From Gemmatimonadota bacterium (lineage in GTDB: Bacteria > Gemmatimonadota > Gemmatimonadetes > Gemmatimonadales > GWC2-71-9): a stretch of DNA of 9,742 bases. A program made the position numbers and the translations under genes. Below the pieces are notes generated by a model. The model was not told the DNA's origin. It was given only the letters and a program-made list of their open reading frames with translations, and ran no database searches. The stretch covers positions 1 through 9,742 of the forward strand of contig JAOTWK010000099.1 of NCBI GenBank assembly GCA_029862935.1. The letters are read 5' to 3'. Positions 6,905-9,742 of this stretch are shown one piece after another (position 1 is the stretch's first letter; every line of letters starts with the position of its first letter).

Positions 6905-8695
6905 ATGCTTACCGAGACAGACGTGCTAACGGGCGGCCAGTTTCTGCTCGACGATACCGTGCCGGCCGACGTCTTTACCCCCGAAGACTTCACCGAAACC
7001 CAGCGGATGATCGCCGACACCGTTCGCGAGTTCGTCGAGCGAAGCGTTTTGCCGCGCCGTGAAGAGCTCGAGTTCCAGAAGAAGACGGAGCTGGGCAGAA
7101 CACTCCTGAGCGAAGCCGGTGAGGCCGGCCTCCTGTCGGTGGACGTGCCCGAAGCCTACGGGGGAATGGGTTCGACCAAAGCCACCACGATGCTCGTGGC
7201 CGAACACATTGCGCGGGGGGGAAGCTTTGCCGTGACGCACGGTGGGCACACCGGCATCGGTACGCTCCCCATCGTCTACTTCGGGACGCCGGAGCAGAAA
7301 CAGAAGTACCTATCGCGGCTCGCGACGGGTGAAATCGTGGGTGCGTACGCTTTGAGCGAGCCCGGCTCGGGCTCCGATGCGCTTTCGGCCCGCACCACCG
7401 CGGTGCTCTCGAAAGACGGCACCCACTATCTGCTCAACGGCACCAAGCAGTACATCACCAACGCTGGCTATGCCGACGTCATCATCGTGTTTGCCAAAGT
7501 GGATGGGGAACAGTTCACGGCGTTCATCGTCGAACGGGACACTCCCGGGTTCAGTATCGGCGCCGAAGAAAAGAAGATGGGGATTCATGGCTCGTCCACG
7601 TGTGCCGTGATTCTCGAGGACGCCAAGGTTCCAGCGGATCACGTGTTGGGCGAAATCGGACGGGGACACGTCGTCGCCTTCAACATCCTGAACGTCGGCC
7701 GGTTCAAGTTGGGCGCGTCAACGGTGGGCGGCTGCAAAGTCGCACTCGAGCACGCCGTCCCCTACGTCAAGCAGCGCAAGCAGTTCGGACAGCCGTTGAG
7801 CGACTTCGGACTGATCCGCGCCAAGATCGCGGACATCGTTGCCCGGACCTATGTGGCGGAGTCGATCGTGTACCGCACCGCTGGGCTCATGGATCGTGCG
7901 ATCCACGGCCTGGACGCTCTCGCGCCAGACTTCGACCGCCAGACCATCGAGAAGGTGGAGGAGTACACGATCGAGTGCTCCATCATCAAGGTCTTCGCGA
8001 GCGAGTCGCTGGCGCTCGCGGCCGAAGAGGGACTTCAGATGTTGGGAGGCTACGGCTTCTGCCAGGACTACCCGCTGGAGCAGATCTACCGCGACGAGCG
8101 GATCAATCGAATCTTCGAGGGCACCAACGAGATCAATCGCATGCTGATCCCCGGCATGATCCTCAAAAAGGCACTCAAGAAGGAGCTTCCCTTCTTTGCC
8201 GCGGCCAAGCAGGTCGCCGATGATCTCCTGGGCCCGCCGGCATTCGACGAGGCGGGTGAGCCTGGCTTCCTCGAGGAGCAGGGCAAGCTCGTCACCGCAA
8301 TGAAGAAGGCCTGTGTCGCCGCACTGGGCTTCGCCGCGCAGAAGCATGGCGAGAACATCAAGGATCAGCAGGAGATCTTGTCCGACACCGCGGACATGGT
8401 GATGGAAACCTATGCCTGCGAGAGCGGACTGTTGCGGGCGCTCAAGAAGGCCGAGCAGGACGGCGAGGACAGTGCCCGCCCCATGGCGGACATGGTGACG
8501 CTCTACGTGAGCGACGCGATGGACCGTATCGCGATCTGGGGTCGCAATGTCCTGGCGCAAAGTGCAGAGGGTGACGAACTGCGCACGATGATGGCCGGGC
8601 TGCGTCGGCTCTCCAAGCACGTGCCCGTCAACCGAGCCAAACTGCACGACGCCATTGCCGCCCGCATCATCGAGGCGGGACGCTATACGGTGTGA
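6905..8695 (+). CDS. fadE: Acyl-CoA dehydrogenase, FadE / long-chain type
   Basis: A 596-residue FAD-dependent acyl-CoA dehydrogenase that catalyses the first beta-oxidation step, making trans-2-enoyl-CoA and passing electrons to electron-transfer flavoprotein. Length and end-to-end similarity fit the B. subtilis FadE and mitochondrial VLCAD/ACAD9 group, not the shorter medium-chain enzymes of about 380 residues. Visible motifs: VFTPEDF near residue 23, the flavin loop YALSEPGSGSDAL (148-160), RKQFGQPLSDF (291-301), GGYGF (381-385) and RDERINRIFEGTNEI (396-410). Glu405 is in the position of the catalytic base. The C-terminal extension (about 425-596) ends in AGRYTV, like the Bacillus protein. 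A long-chain substrate is inferred from subfamily and from the FadR-type regulator. No ETF genes are in the window, so its electron acceptor is encoded elsewhere. It is the last gene of the operon. Confidence 0.95.
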   Translation: MLTETDVLTGGQFLLDDTVPADVFTPEDFTETQRMIADTVREFVERSVLPRREELEFQKKTELGRTLLSEAGEAGLLSVDVPEAYGGMGSTKATTMLVAEHIARGGSFAVTHGGHTGIGTLPIVYFGTPEQKQKYLSRLATGEIVGAYALSEPGSGSDALSARTTAVLSKDGTHYLLNGTKQYITNAGYADVIIVFAKVDGEQFTAFIVERDTPGFSIGAEEKKMGIHGSSTCAVILEDAKVPADHVLGEIGRGHVVAFNILNVGRFKLGASTVGGCKVALEHAVPYVKQRKQFGQPLSDFGLIRAKIADIVARTYVAESIVYRTAGLMDRAIHGLDALAPDFDRQTIEKVEEYTIECSIIKVFASESLALAAEEGLQMLGGYGFCQDYPLEQIYRDERINRIFEGTNEINRMLIPGMILKKALKKELPFFAAAKQVADDLLGPPAFDEAGEPGFLEEQGKLVTAMKKACVAALGFAAQKHGENIKDQQEILSDTADMVMETYACESGLLRALKKAEQDGEDSARPMADMVTLYVSDAMDRIAIWGRNVLAQSAEGDELRTMMAGLRRLSKHVPVNRAKLHDAIAARIIEAGRYTV

Positions 8696-8709
8696 GGCAG
8701 TGACAGGAG

Positions 8710-8741
8710 GCGGTGGGGTCGGCGTGTTGCGGCCTCACCGC
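8710..8741. terminator. Terminator-like hairpin after fadE
   Basis: GCGGTGGGGTCG (8710-8721) and CGGCCTCACCGC (8730-8741) form a 12-bp stem with two G-U wobble pairs and an 8-nt loop, starting 14 bp after the fadE stop. It lies between convergent genes and could end both transcripts. No T-run follows on the + strand, so it is not a textbook intrinsic terminator. Confidence 0.6.
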
Positions 8742-8752
8742 TCACAATCCGT

Positions 8753-9742
8753 TTAGGTGGTGGCGTCGCGCCCCGGCGTGCAGGATTGTCCCTCGTTCTT
8801 CTCCACGGTGACCATGTACATCCCCTGATCTCCCACCCGGATCGTAATGTCTCCGTGCACGTGGGTGCAGAACACCTCGAGTGCCGGCACGTTGAGCAGT
8901 GCGGTCGTGGCGTTGATGCGTGGGTGCGTGGTGCCGTTGGCAGTGATCACGGCGAGCTCGGGAGCCGTGTGGGCCAGCCACGCGGAACTCCCGTTGAAGC
9001 CATTGTCGAACACGGCGTCGTTGGCACCGTGGTGACCCACTTTGAGCGCGGTCAAGGGACCCGAGCGTGAACCGTAGCTCGTGCGCCACCGCAGGTTGGC
9101 GAGCACCTCACCGTCGCCCGTCAGGAACATCCGGAACGCCCCCTTCACGACCTCTGTACCGATCGATCCTTCGTTGATCTCCGAGGCGTCGGCATTGGCA
9201 TCACCGAGAAACGTCGTGAGCGGCGGGATTATCGCGAGCGTGGCGGGGTCTGCCCCGAACCCCAGCGGCAGTTCGGTGACCGCTGCCGGTTCGACGTAGG
9301 TGTTGGCCCGGATCTGTGCTTCGGTAATCAGCGCGGTGTACGCCGAGAAGTTCCGTACCTGGCCATTGGCGTAGAATCGTTCGACCACTTGGTTTTGCAG
9401 CACTGGTGCCATGCCGCCGAAATGGTCGGAGTGCGCATGCGACAGCACCATCGCGACGAGCGTGTCCACCCCCAGCGCATCGAGTTCCCTGCGCACAAGA
9501 TTCACATCTGAGCCACCGACACCCGCCGGACCGGCGTCCACCAGCGCGTGGCGCATCCCCGCACTGGACGAATCAGTGATGAGAATCGCATCACCTCCGC
9601 CCCCGGACTCGTTTTCACCCAGGTCGAACAGCCGGATAATGAGCCGAGATTCGCCAGAGAGGGTAATAGCGAACGCGACGGACTCCGTGCTCGTGAGTTC
9701 ACGGTAGCGGGCGGTGACCACCAGCTGATAACTGTCCGGCTG
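8753..9742 (-). CDS. Metallo-beta-lactamase-fold hydrolase, ComEC C-terminal-like, 5' partial
   Basis: The frame is open to the right edge of the window, so the N-terminus is missing; about 329 residues are visible. A GTG at 9721 has no visible ribosome site and is probably internal. Numbering from that GTG, the zinc motif HAHSDH is at 95-100, preceded by GGGGDAILI (40-48) and LVDAG (60-64), as in the GQGDA...DaG opening of ComEC/Rec2 C-terminal domains. Further on are TGDGE (201-205), a probable zinc ligand region, and LKVGHHG (226-232). ITANGTTHP (259-267) precedes a closing THVHGDITIRV (286-296), the same order of motifs as in ComEC. There are no ComEC membrane helices in the visible part, so this is a stand-alone hydrolase rather than a DNA-uptake channel. 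The visible N-terminal stretch (about 1-30) is beta-rich and may belong to another domain, possibly of an exported protein. Substrate unknown. Confidence 0.85.
   Translation of the reverse strand, partial: QPDSYQLVVTARYRELTSTESVAFAITLSGESRLIIRLFDLGENESGGGGDAILITDSSSAGMRHALVDAGPAGVGGSDVNLVRRELDALGVDTLVAMVLSHAHSDHFGGMAPVLQNQVVERFYANGQVRNFSAYTALITEAQIRANTYVEPAAVTELPLGFGADPATLAIIPPLTTFLGDANADASEINEGSIGTEVVKGAFRMFLTGDGEVLANLRWRTSYGSRSGPLTALKVGHHGANDAVFDNGFNGSSAWLAHTAPELAVITANGTTHPRINATTALLNVPALEVFCTHVHGDITIRVGDQGMYMVTVEKNEGQSCTPGRDATT

Noticed and set aside
7718..8647. 309-residue open frame on the - strand opposite fadE
   Set aside because: Antisense to a confidently assigned acyl-CoA dehydrogenase; no domain or ribosome site recognised.
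9723..9734. CTGATAACTG here is identical to a 10-mer inside the heptad repeat at 2427-2436
   Set aside because: It lies in the coding frame of the metallo-hydrolase and is short enough to be chance.

Overview
The window is about 9.7 kb of GC-rich bacterial DNA with compact coding. I infer a Gemmatimonadota or a similar GC-rich, diderm, environmental lineage. Reasons are a type II secretion (T2SS) pseudopilin pair, a small secreted lipoprotein whose mature N-terminus is of a style common in that phylum, and degenerate CTGA-type intergenic repeats. The phylum call is an inference; no rRNA or other marker gene is present.

Layout. (1) 2-1161, + strand: the end of a GspJ-like T2SS minor pseudopilin and a complete GspK, joined by a one-base stop/start overlap. 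(2) 1162-1755: 594 bp with no supportable gene, holding two small inverted repeats and an AT-rich island. (3) 1756-2241, +: a 161-residue predicted lipoprotein with a helical C-terminal domain resembling FIMAH. (4) 2242-2461: a strong GC-rich hairpin followed by an inverted pair of arms built from a degenerate 7-bp repeat. (5) 2462-3085, -: a TetR-family regulator of the FadR (YsiA) type. (6) 3086-3270: a divergent control region with a TTGACA promoter and two related 14-bp imperfect palindromes, one at each gene start. (7) 3271-8695, +: a three-gene fatty-acid beta-oxidation operon in the order fadN-fadA-fadE. (8) 8696-8752: a terminator-like hairpin between convergent genes. (9) 8753-9742, -: a metallo-beta-lactamase-fold protein related to the ComEC C-terminal domain, running off the window edge.

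How the genes work together. FadE (acyl-CoA dehydrogenase), FadN (enoyl-CoA hydratase plus 3-hydroxyacyl-CoA dehydrogenase) and FadA (3-ketoacyl-CoA thiolase) supply all four steps of one beta-oxidation turn, with catalytic residues intact in each. The gene order matches the Bacillus subtilis fadNAE operon. The divergent regulator is of the family that represses that pathway in Bacillus until long-chain acyl-CoA relieves it. The two matching palindromes, one over the predicted fadN transcription start and one touching the fadR start codon, suggest a local acyl-CoA-responsive switch with autoregulation. Acyl-CoA ligase and electron-transfer flavoprotein genes are not in the window and must lie elsewhere.

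I did not find a clearly new biological system. The best leads are the putative FadR operator pair, the heptad-repeat inverted element, and the exported-looking ComEC-type hydrolase.
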